A stretch of DNA of 64,000 nt from Paenibacillus sp. RUD330 (GCF_002243345.2 NZ_CP022655.2:1800501-1864500), one strand, 5' to 3'. Numbered from the stretch's first letter, positions 26,380-35,446 are shown. Notes: generated from the letters alone by a model not told the origin. A program made the numbers and translations.

Positions 26380-26476
26380 CTATTTCAACACTCCTTCGGA
26401 ATGAATGTCGGTTTCAGGCGATAAGCCCAAGTCAGGCTTTTCGCTCCCGCATGCAGTTCATTCTAGGATTTTTACG

Positions 26477-26505
26477 CACTTTTTGTAAGTAGGCACTTTG
26501 AAGTG
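26477..26505 (-). promoter_or_regulatory. Candidate HxlR operator upstream of hxlA
   Basis: Two CACTTT blocks at 26477-26482 and 26494-26499 flank TTGTAAGTAGG, and the second forms the inverted repeat CACTT-TG-AAGTG (26494-26505). HxlR activates from paired sites upstream of the hxlAB promoter, so position and repetition fit. Inferred, not matched to a known consensus. Confidence 0.45.
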
Positions 26506-26640
26506 GGATAGTTACCCCGGCGTAACCAATGAACGCGGAGGGCGGCTGCAAGGAACGAAATCAATCAGGCAGTCAAGGTGAGCCTTCATTAAAGGAGGCA
26601 AAGTCAAGGCTTATATATGGAGAAAGGTATCCGGCATAAA

Positions 26641-26679
26641 AGAAGAAAAACATGCGAATCATAACGATCCGCATGCTCA
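26641..26679 (-). terminator. Terminator for the YhgE-like gene
   Basis: On the minus strand CATGCGGATC-GTTAT-GATTCGCATG is followed by TTTTTCTTC. Confidence 0.75.
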
Positions 26680-26682
26680 TAG

Positions 26683-27870
26683 TCATCCATTCTGGTTTTG
26701 AAGTTCCTGGCCTCTCTGTGGTTTCAGGGCTGATAACAGCAGGAGAGCGCTGCTTGCCAAGCCGATCCAAACAAGCGTCGATACGCTGCTGCTCCAGCTT
26801 AATCCTTTGCCGAAGAAGAACAGCTCCCGCAGTCCCTGCACCATGAATCGCATCGGCAGCCAGGAGTAGATATAGTCATGATAGAACGCGGACATCATTT
26901 CCGGAGCCAAGGCGAGCAGCGGAGCGCCGAAGAACAGCAGCAAAGCGAAAATGGGAATGCCCTTGAAGCCGAGCCACGACACAACGGCGGATATCAACAG
27001 GTAATAGCTGAAGAACGTGATCGTCAGGAACAGCGCGGTATCCGTGAAACTCGGGATGTGGAATCCGATCATGCTTTCAGCGAGCCAAGTCAATCCGAAT
27101 CCAACGACAAGCGCGCTGACCGCACCAATGACAATCTGCATGAGGACCAAGGTGAATTTCTCCGCCCGGCTGGTTGTCCTGGTCTTGCTTACAACCATAA
27201 AGAGAATCGCCGCGCATACAAGGGATGCCATCCACAGCGGCTGGAATAAGGAGATTGGCGCATTGCCGTTGGCGCTCTTCGTACCGATTTCGTTCACATT
27301 GGTCACTTTTTTGGTGATTGGGTTCACCAAGCTGGAGGCCTGTTCAACGGTCAGCGTCGATCCTTGAGATTTGAAACCTTCCAGTGCTTGGGTACGGACA
27401 TTGGTGTTGATATTGTCCACGATTCCATTCAGGATTTGCCCAGCCATAGTGGATGCGGCCGTATTCATGCCTTGGTTGATGAAGATTTCAACTTCCGGCG
27501 AAGCCGGAGCGGCCGTGCGCAGCGATGCCTGCTTCGCGCTGAAGTCTTGAGGAATGACGAGCGCCCCGTAATACTTCTGGTTGTTGAGCCCTTCGCGCAC
27601 TTCCTCGGCGCTTTTTACTTCCACCCATTTTACAGCGGGACTTTCGCCGGAAGCCGATGACGACGACTTCTTAACCGTCTCAATGATGGTCTGCCCCATA
27701 TGGATCGTTTGTCCCGCTGCTTCAACGCCTTGATCCTCATTCACAATGGCAATGGGCAGATTTTTGGGCTGGACCTTGACGGAAGGGAAAAGCGTGAGGG
27801 AAAAAATGAAAATGACCAAGAAAGCGATAATCGGTGCCATAATCGCCAGCTTGTTTTTGAATAGGTTCAT
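26683..27870 (-). CDS. YhgE/Pip-like ABC-2-type membrane protein
   Basis: 395-residue membrane protein of the YhgE/Pip and ABC-2 permease superfamily. It has one N-terminal membrane segment (10-30), a long extracellular domain (about 35-220, starting LPIAIVNEDQGVEAAGQTIHMG), then five or six C-terminal membrane segments. No ATPase partner is adjacent. It lies 18 bases after the TetR-type gene on the same strand and is almost surely repressed by it. Relatives export drugs, peptides or envelope-active compounds, or act as phage-receptor-like proteins; cargo unknown. Confidence 0.8.
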   Translation of the reverse strand: MNLFKNKLAIMAPIIAFLVIFIFSLTLFPSVKVQPKNLPIAIVNEDQGVEAAGQTIHMGQTIIETVKKSSSSASGESPAVKWVEVKSAEEVREGLNNQKYYGALVIPQDFSAKQASLRTAAPASPEVEIFINQGMNTAASTMAGQILNGIVDNINTNVRTQALEGFKSQGSTLTVEQASSLVNPITKKVTNVNEIGTKSANGNAPISLFQPLWMASLVCAAILFMVVSKTRTTSRAEKFTLVLMQIVIGAVSALVVGFGLTWLAESMIGFHIPSFTDTALFLTITFFSYYLLISAVVSWLGFKGIPIFALLLFFGAPLLALAPEMMSAFYHDYIYSWLPMRFMVQGLRELFFFGKGLSWSSSVSTLVWIGLASSALLLLSALKPQRGQELQNQNG

Positions 27871-27888
27871 TGTTGACCACCATCCAGT

Positions 27889-28536
27889 CTAATTTTGTCT
27901 GATCCCGTCCATTACGAAACGGACGGCATCTTTAAGCTCATCATCAGGAATGAACTCCACATTCAGCAGCGCATAGCGCGATATCAAAAATCCGCCGACG
28001 AAAGTGAAGAGCATCCTCACGATTTGCTCCGCAGGGACAGGAACGAGTTCATCGCGTTCCTTGAAGAGCTCGATCGCTTTTATGAGGCGTGGCGTGACGC
28101 AGCTCGAGAAATAAGAAACGAATTCATTCTTGAGTTCCTCTTTGTAGACGAGTTCTTTTATGAGAACCAGGAAGATCTCCTTATTCTCCGCAATGAACTG
28201 CGAACGATTCTTGAGCATGGAGAATAAGAAATCCTCAAAGCTGTCCGAACTGCTGACCATTCTATTCAGCGTCTCGTCGGCTGTAGAAGGGAAGATCTCT
28301 TTGAAGTAGGGAATGATCAGGGACAACAAAAACTTATCTTTTGTTCCGTAGTGCTTGAAGATGCTCGCTTCGGATACGTTCGCCGTTTTGGCGATTTCGG
28401 CTGTCGATGTGTTGGAGTAGCCTTTCTCGGCGAACAGTCTGATTGCGGCATCAGCAATCCGCTTCTGTTTCTCGGTTTGTTTTGGGGAATGCGGCAATTG
28501 AAATTCCTGAAACAAATGGGCCGGAATCAATATCAT
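27889..28536 (-). CDS. TetR-family repressor
   Basis: 215-residue regulator. The TetR DNA-binding domain is at about 18-70: KQKRIADAAIRLFAEKGYSNTSTAEIAKTANVSEASIFKHYGTKDKF. The ligand domain is AcrR/YfiR-like. Two similar palindromes lie just upstream, at 28549-28570 and 28609-28630, which suggests autorepression together with the downstream permease gene. The ATG at 28536 follows GAGGTGGTG. Confidence 0.88.
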   Translation of the reverse strand: MILIPAHLFQEFQLPHSPKQTEKQKRIADAAIRLFAEKGYSNTSTAEIAKTANVSEASIFKHYGTKDKFLLSLIIPYFKEIFPSTADETLNRMVSSSDSFEDFLFSMLKNRSQFIAENKEIFLVLIKELVYKEELKNEFVSYFSSCVTPRLIKAIELFKERDELVPVPAEQIVRMLFTFVGGFLISRYALLNVEFIPDDELKDAVRFVMDGIRQN

Positions 28537-28548
28537 TCACCACCTCAT

Positions 28549-28630
28549 AAAAAGTGAGTGATCACTTTTATTATCCAGTTATATCATTCGGCGATTCCTT
28601 TCGTCAATAAAAAGTGAGTAATTACTCATT
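28549..28630. promoter_or_regulatory. Twin TetR-type operators
   Basis: TGAGTAATTACTCA (28615-28628) is a perfect 14-base palindrome. A similar copy with core AGTGATCACT lies at 28557-28566 and both are preceded by AAAAAG. The two centres are exactly 60 bases apart. Likely target of the adjacent TetR protein. Confidence 0.7.
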
Positions 28631-28772
28631 GGGGGCGAATGAGGAGGGAAAAGAACTGAAACTGCGAGAAGCTTTTCTATCGGGGAAAATCGCCATTAGA
28701 ACTCAATCGGCCTGGCCCGAACTGCTTTTCCTACGACAATCAAGATTTTGTCGAACAAAGTCATCAAAACAC

Positions 28773-28820
28773 TTGACATGTCATTTCCGGTTAATTATTA
28801 TTAGTTTATAGTAATTACAA
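28773..28820 (+). promoter_or_regulatory. ahpC promoter with PerR box
   Basis: TTGACA at 28773-28778, 17 bases, then TATTAT at 28796-28801 make a near-consensus sigma-A promoter. TTATAGTAATTACAA at 28806-28820 matches the PerR box (TTATAATnATTATAA) at 13 of 15 positions with symmetric differences, and covers the expected transcription start. Confidence 0.88.
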
Positions 28821-28850
28821 ATAAATAATCATCCTCAGGAGGAACCATTC

Positions 28851-29414
28851 ATGTCTCTAATTGGAACTGTAGTCAAGCCGTTCAACGCATCCGCTTTTCA
28901 AAAAGGAAAGTTCATCGAGGTTTCCGATGCCGACTTCAAAGGCAAATGGAGCGTCGTATGCTTCTACCCTGCCGACTTCACGTTCGTATGCCCGACTGAG
29001 CTCGGCGATCTGCAGGATCAATACGAAACGCTGAAATCGCTTGGCGTTGAAGTCTACTCGGTATCCACGGATACTCACTTCACCCATAAAGCTTGGCATG
29101 ACACGACCGACACGATCGGCAAGATTGAGTACATCATGATCGGCGATCCTTCCCATACGATCTCCCGCAACTTCGACGTATTGATCGAAGCGGACGGCCT
29201 GGCTGACCGCGGCACGTTCATCATCGATCCGGACGGCGTCATTCAGACGGTCGAAATCAACGCCGGCGGCATCGGCCGCGATGCGAGCACCCTGATCAAC
29301 AAAATCAAAGCCGCTCAATATGTGCGCAGCAATCCAGGCGAAGTATGCCCGGCCAAATGGCAAGAAGGCGGCGCGACGCTCAAGCCTAGCCTTGATCTGG
29401 TCGGCAAAATCTAA
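28851..29414 (+). CDS. ahpC: Alkyl hydroperoxide reductase subunit C (peroxiredoxin)
   Basis: 187-residue typical two-Cys peroxiredoxin that reduces hydrogen peroxide and organic peroxides. The peroxidatic Cys is in [16 protein letters not shown] (about residue 47) and the resolving Cys in [10 protein letters not shown] (about 166). The chain opens [20 protein letters not shown]. The ATG at 28851 follows CAGGAGGA. First gene of ahpCF, behind a PerR box. Confidence 0.97.
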   Translation: MSLIGTVVKPFNASAFQKGKFIEVSDADFKGKWSVVCFYPADFTFVCPTELGDLQDQYETLKSLGVEVYSVSTDTHFTHKAWHDTTDTIGKIEYIMIGDPSHTISRNFDVLIEADGLADRGTFIIDPDGVIQTVEINAGGIGRDASTLINKIKAAQYVRSNPGEVCPAKWQEGGATLKPSLDLVGKI

Positions 29415-29426
29415 GGAGCTGTTGGA

Positions 29427-30956
29427 ATGGTATTAACCGAAGATATCAAGTCACAATTAAACAAATACCTTCAGCTTATGGAAGGCGAAGTGCTGATCAA
29501 GGTCAGCGCGGCATCCGATCCGGTATCGAAAGAGATGCTGGAGCTCATGGATGAAATCGTCGGCATGACGTCCAGGATTACGGTGGAGAAAGCCGAATTG
29601 ACCCGAACGCCGAGCTTCAGCGTCAATCGCATCGGAGAGGAGACCGGCGTCGTGTTTGCCGGCATTCCTTTGGGCCACGAATTCACTTCCTTCGTCTTGG
29701 CTTTGCTGCAGGTAAGCGGACGAGCCCCGAAAGTCGAGCAAAGCGTGATCGACCAGATCAAAGGCATCAAAGGCGGCTACGAATTCGAGTCGTTCATCAG
29801 CCTCAGCTGCCACAATTGCCCTGATGTCGTTCAGGCGCTGAACCTGATGAGCATCCTCAACCCGGGCATTTCGCATACGATGATCGACGGCTCCGCCTTC
29901 AAGGAAGAAGCGGAAAGCAGAGAGGTCATGGCTGTTCCTTCCGTATTCTTGAATGGAGAATTCTTCGGAAGCGGCCGGATGACGATCGAGGAGATCCTCT
30001 CCAAGATTGTCGAAGCTCCGGACGCATCGGAATTCGACAACAAGGAGCCGTTCGACGTGCTTGTCGTCGGCGGCGGTCCTGCCGGCGCCAGCGCCGCCAT
30101 CTATGCGGCGCGCAAGGGCATCCGCACCGGCATTGTCGCGGAGCGCTTCGGCGGCCAAGTCATGGACACGGTAGGCATCGAGAACTTCATCAGCGTGAAA
30201 TATACCGAGGGTCCGAAGCTCGCCGCAAGCCTTGAAGAGCATGTCAAAGAGTACCAGGTCGATGTGATGAAGCTTCAACGGGCCAAACGTCTGGAGAAGC
30301 GCGACTACATCGAGCTTGAGCTCGAAAACGGCGCTGTTCTGAAAAGCAAGACCGTCATCCTGTCGACGGGCGCCCGCTGGCGCAATGTCGGCGTGCCGGG
30401 CGAGGAAAAGTTCAAGAACAAGGGCGTAGCCTACTGTCCGCACTGTGACGGTCCTCTGTTCGCAGGCAAGCATGTAGCGGTCATCGGCGGAGGCAACTCC
30501 GGCATCGAGGCGGCGATCGACCTTGCAGGCATCGTCAGCCATGTGACGGTTCTCGAATACAATTCGGAGCTGAAGGCGGACGCCGTGCTGCAAGACCGGC
30601 TGTACAGCCTGCCCAACGTTACGGTGCTGAAGAACGTTCAGACAAAAGAGTTCACCGGAACGGACAAGCTGAACGGCGTTTCGTATACCGAACGTGAAAC
30701 AGGCGAGGTCAAGCATATCGAGCTGCAGGGCGTATTCGTCCAGATCGGACTTGTACCGAACACGGATTGGCTCGGCGATGCCGTCGAGCGTACCCGCATG
30801 GGCGAGATCGTCGTCAACAACCACGGCGCTACCAGCTTGCCGGGCGTATTCGCTGCCGGCGACTGCACGAACAGCCCGTACAAGCAGATCATCATTTCGA
30901 TGGGATCGGGCGCAAATGCCGCTTTGGGCGCGTTCGACTATCTGATCCGCAACTAA
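29427..30956 (+). CDS. ahpF: Alkyl hydroperoxide reductase subunit F
   Basis: 509-residue NADH-dependent flavoprotein that re-reduces AhpC. The N-terminal tandem thioredoxin-fold domain (1-200) has the redox pair in LSCHNCPDVVQ. The thioredoxin-reductase-like part has the FAD motif VVGGGPAGASAAIYAARKG (about 210), the redox-active CPHC in AYCPHCDGPLFAGK (about 336), the NAD motif VAVIGGGNSGIEAAI and the C-terminal FAD motif GVFAAGDCT. It begins 12 bases after ahpC with AGGAG upstream. A terminator follows. Confidence 0.97.
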   Translation: MVLTEDIKSQLNKYLQLMEGEVLIKVSAASDPVSKEMLELMDEIVGMTSRITVEKAELTRTPSFSVNRIGEETGVVFAGIPLGHEFTSFVLALLQVSGRAPKVEQSVIDQIKGIKGGYEFESFISLSCHNCPDVVQALNLMSILNPGISHTMIDGSAFKEEAESREVMAVPSVFLNGEFFGSGRMTIEEILSKIVEAPDASEFDNKEPFDVLVVGGGPAGASAAIYAARKGIRTGIVAERFGGQVMDTVGIENFISVKYTEGPKLAASLEEHVKEYQVDVMKLQRAKRLEKRDYIELELENGAVLKSKTVILSTGARWRNVGVPGEEKFKNKGVAYCPHCDGPLFAGKHVAVIGGGNSGIEAAIDLAGIVSHVTVLEYNSELKADAVLQDRLYSLPNVTVLKNVQTKEFTGTDKLNGVSYTERETGEVKHIELQGVFVQIGLVPNTDWLGDAVERTRMGEIVVNNHGATSLPGVFAAGDCTNSPYKQIIISMGSGANAALGAFDYLIRN

Positions 30957-30972
30957 TGCTTCTATCATTCAT

Positions 30973-31013
30973 TAAGCCGCCTAACTACCCGATGGGTAGT
31001 TAGGCGGCTTTTG
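30973..31013 (+). terminator. Terminator of ahpCF
   Basis: AAGCCGCCTAACTACCC-GAT-GGGTAGTTAGGCGGCTTTT is a perfect 16-17 base-pair hairpin with a short T tail. Confidence 0.9.
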
Positions 31014-31209
31014 GGTTGGATAATGGCTGTCGGGAAGCCGATGATCGAAATGTAATGGCTGCTCCAACGCCATGGTTATTCATATTCTCGTCGCGGCTTC
31101 CGATAATACGCTTGAATAAGATACAATGAATAAGAGGGATGGCAGGTTCTCCTCTATCCCGTTCATCATGAACTTGTTTCCATCCAATTAGACAGCAAAG
31201 AGGCTCATA

Positions 31210-32757
31210 TTGAAGGTTATGCGACCCTACAAAAAAATCAAACTCCGCCATATACTCAGCCTTCTGGTGATCAGTGCCATGTTCCTTACCGCATCCGTCG
31301 GCGTTTATGCGGCTGTGCGCGCGAGCAGCGCCTCCCTTTCTTCGAGCTACCTGCAAAACAACGCTCAATATGCCAAGAAGCTTGCTTCCAATACCGAGGA
31401 GCTGCTCGATCTGATGCACAGCAACCTGGTGTCGCTGGCAGCGGTATCCTGGCGGAACAAGATCAATCAAAATGAGCTGGATACTTGGTTTCAAACGAAC
31501 CGGCGCTACTTCAACTCCGTGTTTTTTGCCGACGCCAATCAGACGATCCAAGCCATCAGCCCGACGAATGTCGGCATCGGAGCCGGCACGAAGCTGACGT
31601 CGAGCGCCTCCGGACAGGCTGCTTCGGAGCGGACGGCGTTCATCTCCGATCCGTATGTAGGGGCATCCGGCCGTCTTATTGTGCTGATCTCGACGCCTGT
31701 ATTCGACAAGGACGGAGAGTACGAGGGCTTTATCGGCGGCACCATCTATCTTCAAGAGGATAATGTGCTCAGCCGGCAGCTGAGCGAGCATTACTACGGC
31801 AACGGCTCGTACGTCTACGTCGTGGACAAGCACGGCAGATTGATCTTCCATCCGAATCCATTCCAGATCAATGAATACGTGAAAGGCAATGAAGCCATCG
31901 AACGGGTCAAGTCGGGCAACAGCGGCTACAAAACGATCGAGAATGCCGATGGCGAGAGCTATTTCGCCGGGTATGCCTATGAGCCTGACAGCGGTTGGGG
32001 AATTATATCCCAAACCCCAAGAACCATATTGGACGAGCCTATCCGGACGCTTGAAAAGTCCATGATCCTCCAGGCGCTGCCGTTGTTCATTCTTATCCTG
32101 ATCGCAGCGTTGTGGATTTCCAGACAAATTTCATCTCCGCTCTATAAGCTCGCCAGAATATCGGAGGAAGCGGCTGTCTCCTCGCGGCATGTTCCTTCCG
32201 TGAGGACCAAGCTGCGCGGAACGTACATTTACGAGGTTCAGCAGCTTGCGCAAAGCTTTGACAATTATGTGAAGGTATTATCCGATGAAGCCCATCTGGA
32301 CGGACTTACCCGGCTCTGGAACCGCAAAATGTTCGATCTTACGATCGCGGAATGGATCGACGAGGGGACTCGATTCTCGCTGATTCTGCTTGATGTCGAT
32401 CATTTCAAGCGGATCAACGATACGTACGGACATGTCATGGGCGACCGGGTGCTCATCGAGCTGGCATCCAAGATTCGCGCGCTTGCCGGAGTTCGGGATG
32501 TTGCATTCCGATATGGCGGCGAAGAATACGGCGTGCTTGTCAGAACCTCGGATGTCCATCTGGCCGAGCTGCTGGCCGAGCGGATCCGCGAAGAGATTGC
32601 CGCGACGGCATTTGACCCTGTAGGCCGGCTGACGGTTTCCGTCGGGGTCGCCCATTGCAGCCCGGAATGGGGTTCGGCAAAGGAATTCATTCATAGGGCG
32701 GATACGGCGCTTTATCAATCCAAAGCCAACGGGAGAAACCGTACGACCGTCCTCTAG
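31210..32757 (+). CDS. Membrane diguanylate cyclase with extracellular Cache sensor
   Basis: 515-residue protein that should make cyclic di-GMP in response to an outside ligand. Membrane segment 1 is at about 13-35; a dCache-type sensor spans about 40-275 (…GYAYEPDSGWGIISQTP at its end); membrane segment 2 is at about 290-308; a HAMP-like linker follows; and the GGDEF domain runs from about 355, opening DEAHLDGLTRLWNRKMFD. The active site is RYGGEEYG, the GGEEF variant, so catalytic activity is expected. The TTG at 31210 has AAAGAGG six bases before it and is favoured over the ATG at 31219. A terminator follows. A fragment of a related gene lies at 24301-24509. Confidence 0.9.
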   Translation: MKVMRPYKKIKLRHILSLLVISAMFLTASVGVYAAVRASSASLSSSYLQNNAQYAKKLASNTEELLDLMHSNLVSLAAVSWRNKINQNELDTWFQTNRRYFNSVFFADANQTIQAISPTNVGIGAGTKLTSSASGQAASERTAFISDPYVGASGRLIVLISTPVFDKDGEYEGFIGGTIYLQEDNVLSRQLSEHYYGNGSYVYVVDKHGRLIFHPNPFQINEYVKGNEAIERVKSGNSGYKTIENADGESYFAGYAYEPDSGWGIISQTPRTILDEPIRTLEKSMILQALPLFILILIAALWISRQISSPLYKLARISEEAAVSSRHVPSVRTKLRGTYIYEVQQLAQSFDNYVKVLSDEAHLDGLTRLWNRKMFDLTIAEWIDEGTRFSLILLDVDHFKRINDTYGHVMGDRVLIELASKIRALAGVRDVAFRYGGEEYGVLVRTSDVHLAELLAERIREEIAATAFDPVGRLTVSVGVAHCSPEWGSAKEFIHRADTALYQSKANGRNRTTVL

Positions 32758-32775
32758 GGTGCAGGAATAGGAAAC

Positions 32776-32804
32776 AAAAAGCCGGACGACTCCGGCTTTT
32801 TTTG
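32776..32804 (+). terminator. Terminator of the cyclase gene
   Basis: AAAAAGCCGG-ACGACT-CCGGCTTTTTTT hairpin with a strong T tail. Confidence 0.85.
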
Positions 32805-32881
32805 CATTGGCCGCATACGCCTCCCTGACTTCCTTGGCCGGCATGCTTGACAGGTCCAGGGAACGGAAGGTATGATGGTTT

Positions 32882-32902
32882 TAATCGTAATAATTACTAT
32901 TA
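32882..32902 (+). promoter_or_regulatory. Zur box upstream of zagA
   Basis: ATCGTAAT-A-ATTACTAT (32884-32900) inside T-A flanks fits the Bacillus Zur operator (ATCGTAATnATTACGAT core) with a single core mismatch. It lies about 60 bases before the zinc-chaperone GTPase gene. Confidence 0.85.
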
Positions 32903-32963
32903 CAATCAAGGGTGACTCTCAGAAATCCAATGAAGCCCTTGGAGCCATAAAGGAGTTGGAGGA

Positions 32964-34178
32964 ATGACGCAGGAGATGGCGGAGAAAATACCGGTGACCG
33001 TGCTCAGCGGTTATCTGGGCGCAGGGAAAACGACCGTGCTGAATCATGTGCTCAACAACCGGGAGGGCCTTAGGGTCGCCGTGATCGTCAACGATTTGAG
33101 CGAGGTGAACATCGACGCGGAGCTGGTCCGGGACGGCGCAGGACTGAGCCGTACGGAAGAAAAGCTCGTGGAGATGTCCAACGGCTGCATCTGCTGCACG
33201 CTGCGCGACGATCTGCTGCAGGAGGTCGAGCGTCTTGCCAGGGAGCAGAGGTTCGATTACATCTTGATCGAATCGACGGGGATCGGGGAGCCTCTTCCGG
33301 TCGCCCAAACCTTTACGTATGTCGATGAGGACCAGAATATCGACTTGTCCAAGCTCACCCGTCTGGACTGCATGGTGACGGTCGTGGACGCCTATCATTT
33401 CTGGCAGGATTTCAATACCCGGGAATCGCTGAAGGACCGCAGCCAGGAAGCGGGCGGCGATGATACTCGGGGAGTGGTCCACCTGCTGACCGACCAGATC
33501 GAATTTTGCGATGTCCTGATTCTGAACAAATGCGATATGGTCGGCGCGGAGGAGCTCGACAAGCTGGAGAAGGCGCTGCGGGGCCTGCAGCCTGCGGCGA
33601 AAATCATTCGGACGAGTTATGGAAACGTAGATCCGAAGGCCATCCTGAACACGCATCTGTTCGACTTCGACAAAGCCAGCCAATCGGCGGGCTGGATCCA
33701 GGAGCTGTTGAAGGAGGAGCATACGCCGGAGACGGAGGCGTATGGAATCGGTTCGTTCGTCTACACCCGGAAGCTCCCCTTCCATCCGGAGCGGCTGCTT
33801 CAGCAGCTCGCCAGCTGGCCTCAGGAAGTGATCCGCTCCAAAGGCGTCATGTGGATCGCCACCCGCAACCATACCGCCGTATCCTTCAGCCAGGCCGGCG
33901 TCTCCCGGCAGCTGTCCCCTGCGGGACTGTGGGTAGCGGCGTTGTCGGAGGAAGAGCGTTATGCCTATTTCGGCAGCGACTTCCCCAAATCGCCGGATTG
34001 GGATGAGCAATGGGGAGACCGGGTAACCAAGCTCGTGTTCATCGGCATTGACCTCGACAAAGAGCGGATCTGCGGCTCCTTGGACCGGGCGCTTCTCACG
34101 GAAGAAGAAATGCAAAGCGTCTGGCGCCATTTCAAGGACCCTTTGCCGTCGTTCCAAGCCGAATCAAGCAGAGTCTAA
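32964..34178 (+). CDS. zagA: Zinc-starvation GTPase/metallochaperone (YciC/ZagA, COG0523)
   Basis: 404-residue G3E GTPase close to Bacillus YciC (ZagA), which is made under zinc limitation and is thought to deliver zinc to essential enzymes. Motifs: P-loop SGYLGAGKTTVL (about residue 16), the metal-binding CxCC motif in MSNGCICCTLRDDLL, ESTGIGEPLPVAQTF, and the guanine-specificity LNKCDM. The C-terminal half keeps the family YGIGSFVYTRKLPFHPERL. The ATG at 32964 follows GGAGTTGGAGGA. A Zur box lies upstream; an AAA ATPase gene follows 25 bases on, likely in one operon. Confidence 0.93.
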   Translation: MTQEMAEKIPVTVLSGYLGAGKTTVLNHVLNNREGLRVAVIVNDLSEVNIDAELVRDGAGLSRTEEKLVEMSNGCICCTLRDDLLQEVERLAREQRFDYILIESTGIGEPLPVAQTFTYVDEDQNIDLSKLTRLDCMVTVVDAYHFWQDFNTRESLKDRSQEAGGDDTRGVVHLLTDQIEFCDVLILNKCDMVGAEELDKLEKALRGLQPAAKIIRTSYGNVDPKAILNTHLFDFDKASQSAGWIQELLKEEHTPETEAYGIGSFVYTRKLPFHPERLLQQLASWPQEVIRSKGVMWIATRNHTAVSFSQAGVSRQLSPAGLWVAALSEEERYAYFGSDFPKSPDWDEQWGDRVTKLVFIGIDLDKERICGSLDRALLTEEEMQSVWRHFKDPLPSFQAESSRV

Positions 34179-34203
34179 TCCATCCGTAAGAGGAGTTCAT
34201 TTC

Positions 34204-35061
34204 ATGAGCAAGACAGCAGCGGCGAGCAGGCTTCCCCGTTCCAAGGGGACAGACATCGCTACCTATTATTCATCGAAGGATTGCGCCCGCAAAGTGAGGC
34301 GCATCGTGCTACAGGCCGAAAACAACCGCATTGTGGAGGAATTCATCCGGATCCTGGACATGAAGGAGAAATTCGAGGAGCATGACGTGCCTATTCCGAA
34401 CAAGATCGTCATGTTCGGCCCGCCGGGAACGGGCAAGACGCTGACCGCCTTCTACATGGCGCAAAGGCTGAACATGCCTCTGCTTCTGGTCCGGCTGGAT
34501 TCCGTCATCCACAGCCATCTGGGCGAGACGGCGACGAATCTCCGGAAGATATTCGATCATGCGCGATCCAGCCCATGCGTGCTGTTTCTCGATGAGTTCG
34601 ATGCCATAGCCCGGACCCGCGAAAACAATGATGAAGTGAAAGAGATGACCCGTGTCGTCAACACCCTCCTCCAGTGCCTGGACGAGTTCGACGGAAGCAG
34701 CGTTTTCATGGCGGCCACCAATCTGGAGAAGGATCTGGACCATGCCATCTGGCGCCGTTTCGATACGAAGATGAGGTACGACAACCCGAACCGAGCTTCG
34801 CGGGAGGCGTATTTGACCCAATTGATGGGCATGTTCGCCGGCGGCGAAGAGCTGCTGGAGCCGGCCACTCGGCTGCTGGAAGGCTGCAGCTTTGCCGATA
34901 TGGAGCAAATCGTGCTCAAAGCCAAGCGGAAGGCGATCATTGAGGAGGCGTCGATCTCCCTGCCGATGCTTGAGGATTCCTATGCCGAGTATAAGCCGAG
35001 GCTGCTTGAGCGGCAGGAAGACGGCGAGGAGCGCTCGCTTCGCGGGGGCGGATGGAAATGA
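34204..35061 (+). CDS. AAA ATPase in the zinc-starvation operon
   Basis: 285-residue single-domain AAA ATPase. Walker A GPPGTGKTLTAFY (about residue 78), Walker B VLFLDEFDAIA, sensor 1 AATN and the Arg finger region WRRFDTKMRYDNP are all present, as in FtsH/spastin-like AAA proteins, but there is no membrane segment and no protease domain. The ATG at 34204 has AGAGGAG eight bases before it. It follows the ZagA gene closely, so Zur control is likely; an unfoldase or remodelling role on zinc proteins is a guess from context. Confidence 0.8.
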   Translation: MSKTAAASRLPRSKGTDIATYYSSKDCARKVRRIVLQAENNRIVEEFIRILDMKEKFEEHDVPIPNKIVMFGPPGTGKTLTAFYMAQRLNMPLLLVRLDSVIHSHLGETATNLRKIFDHARSSPCVLFLDEFDAIARTRENNDEVKEMTRVVNTLLQCLDEFDGSSVFMAATNLEKDLDHAIWRRFDTKMRYDNPNRASREAYLTQLMGMFAGGEELLEPATRLLEGCSFADMEQIVLKAKRKAIIEEASISLPMLEDSYAEYKPRLLERQEDGEERSLRGGGWK

Positions 35062-35142
35062 AGGCTTCCAATGGCTGGATGGGTGAACATGCCGCTTTCA
35101 TGGGAGCATGATCGTCTTTTCTTCTAGAGGATCCCCTGGTAT

Positions 35143-35163
35143 AATAAGTAAAATTTACGATTA
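35143..35163 (+). promoter_or_regulatory. Candidate second Zur site with -10 box upstream of rpsN
   Basis: TATAAT at 35140-35145 overlaps a degenerate Zur-like palindrome whose right half TTTACGATTA (35154-35163) fits well, while the left half AATAAGTAAA fits poorly (about 6 of 10). Zinc-free S14 genes are Zur targets in Bacillus, which supports the call. Confidence 0.55.
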
Positions 35164-35176
35164 AAGGAGATTGATC

Positions 35177-35446
35177 ATGGCAAAGAAATCCAAGGTCGCA
35201 AAAGAGCTCAAGCGGCAGGCTTTGGTCGCAAAATATGCCGAGCTTCGGAAAAAGCTGAAGGAAGAGGGCAATTACGAAGCTTTGGCGAAGCTGCCGCGCG
35301 ACTCTTCGCCGACCCGGCTGCATAACCGCTGCGCCATGACCGGCAGGCCGCATGCCTACCTCAGGAAGTTCAAGGTATCCCGAATCGCCTTCAGGGAGCT
35401 GGCTTACAAGGGGCATATCCCAGGCGTCAAAAAGGCCAGCTGGTAA
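35177..35446 (+). CDS. rpsN: 30S ribosomal protein S14, zinc-independent paralogue
   Basis: 89-residue S14 of the long, C-minus type (Bacillus YhzA/RpsN2): [20 protein letters not shown] at the start, then [20 protein letters not shown] and PGVKKASW. It lacks the two CxxC pairs of the short zinc-binding S14; only one Cys remains. Such paralogues replace the zinc form under zinc starvation and free zinc. The ATG at 35177 follows AAAGGAGA; a TTG two codons before overlaps that site. Confidence 0.95.
   Translation: MAKKSKVAKELKRQALVAKYAELRKKLKEEGNYEALAKLPRDSSPTRLHNRCAMTGRPHAYLRKFKVSRIAFRELAYKGHIPGVKKASW

Noticed and set aside
29457-30968. 503-codon minus-strand frame opposite ahpF
   Set aside because: Exact antisense of a certain gene.
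31013-31209. Search for an RNA gene between ahpF and the cyclase
   Set aside because: No tRNA cloverleaf, riboswitch core or extra terminator could be seen, although a GEMM-type element before a cyclase gene was considered.
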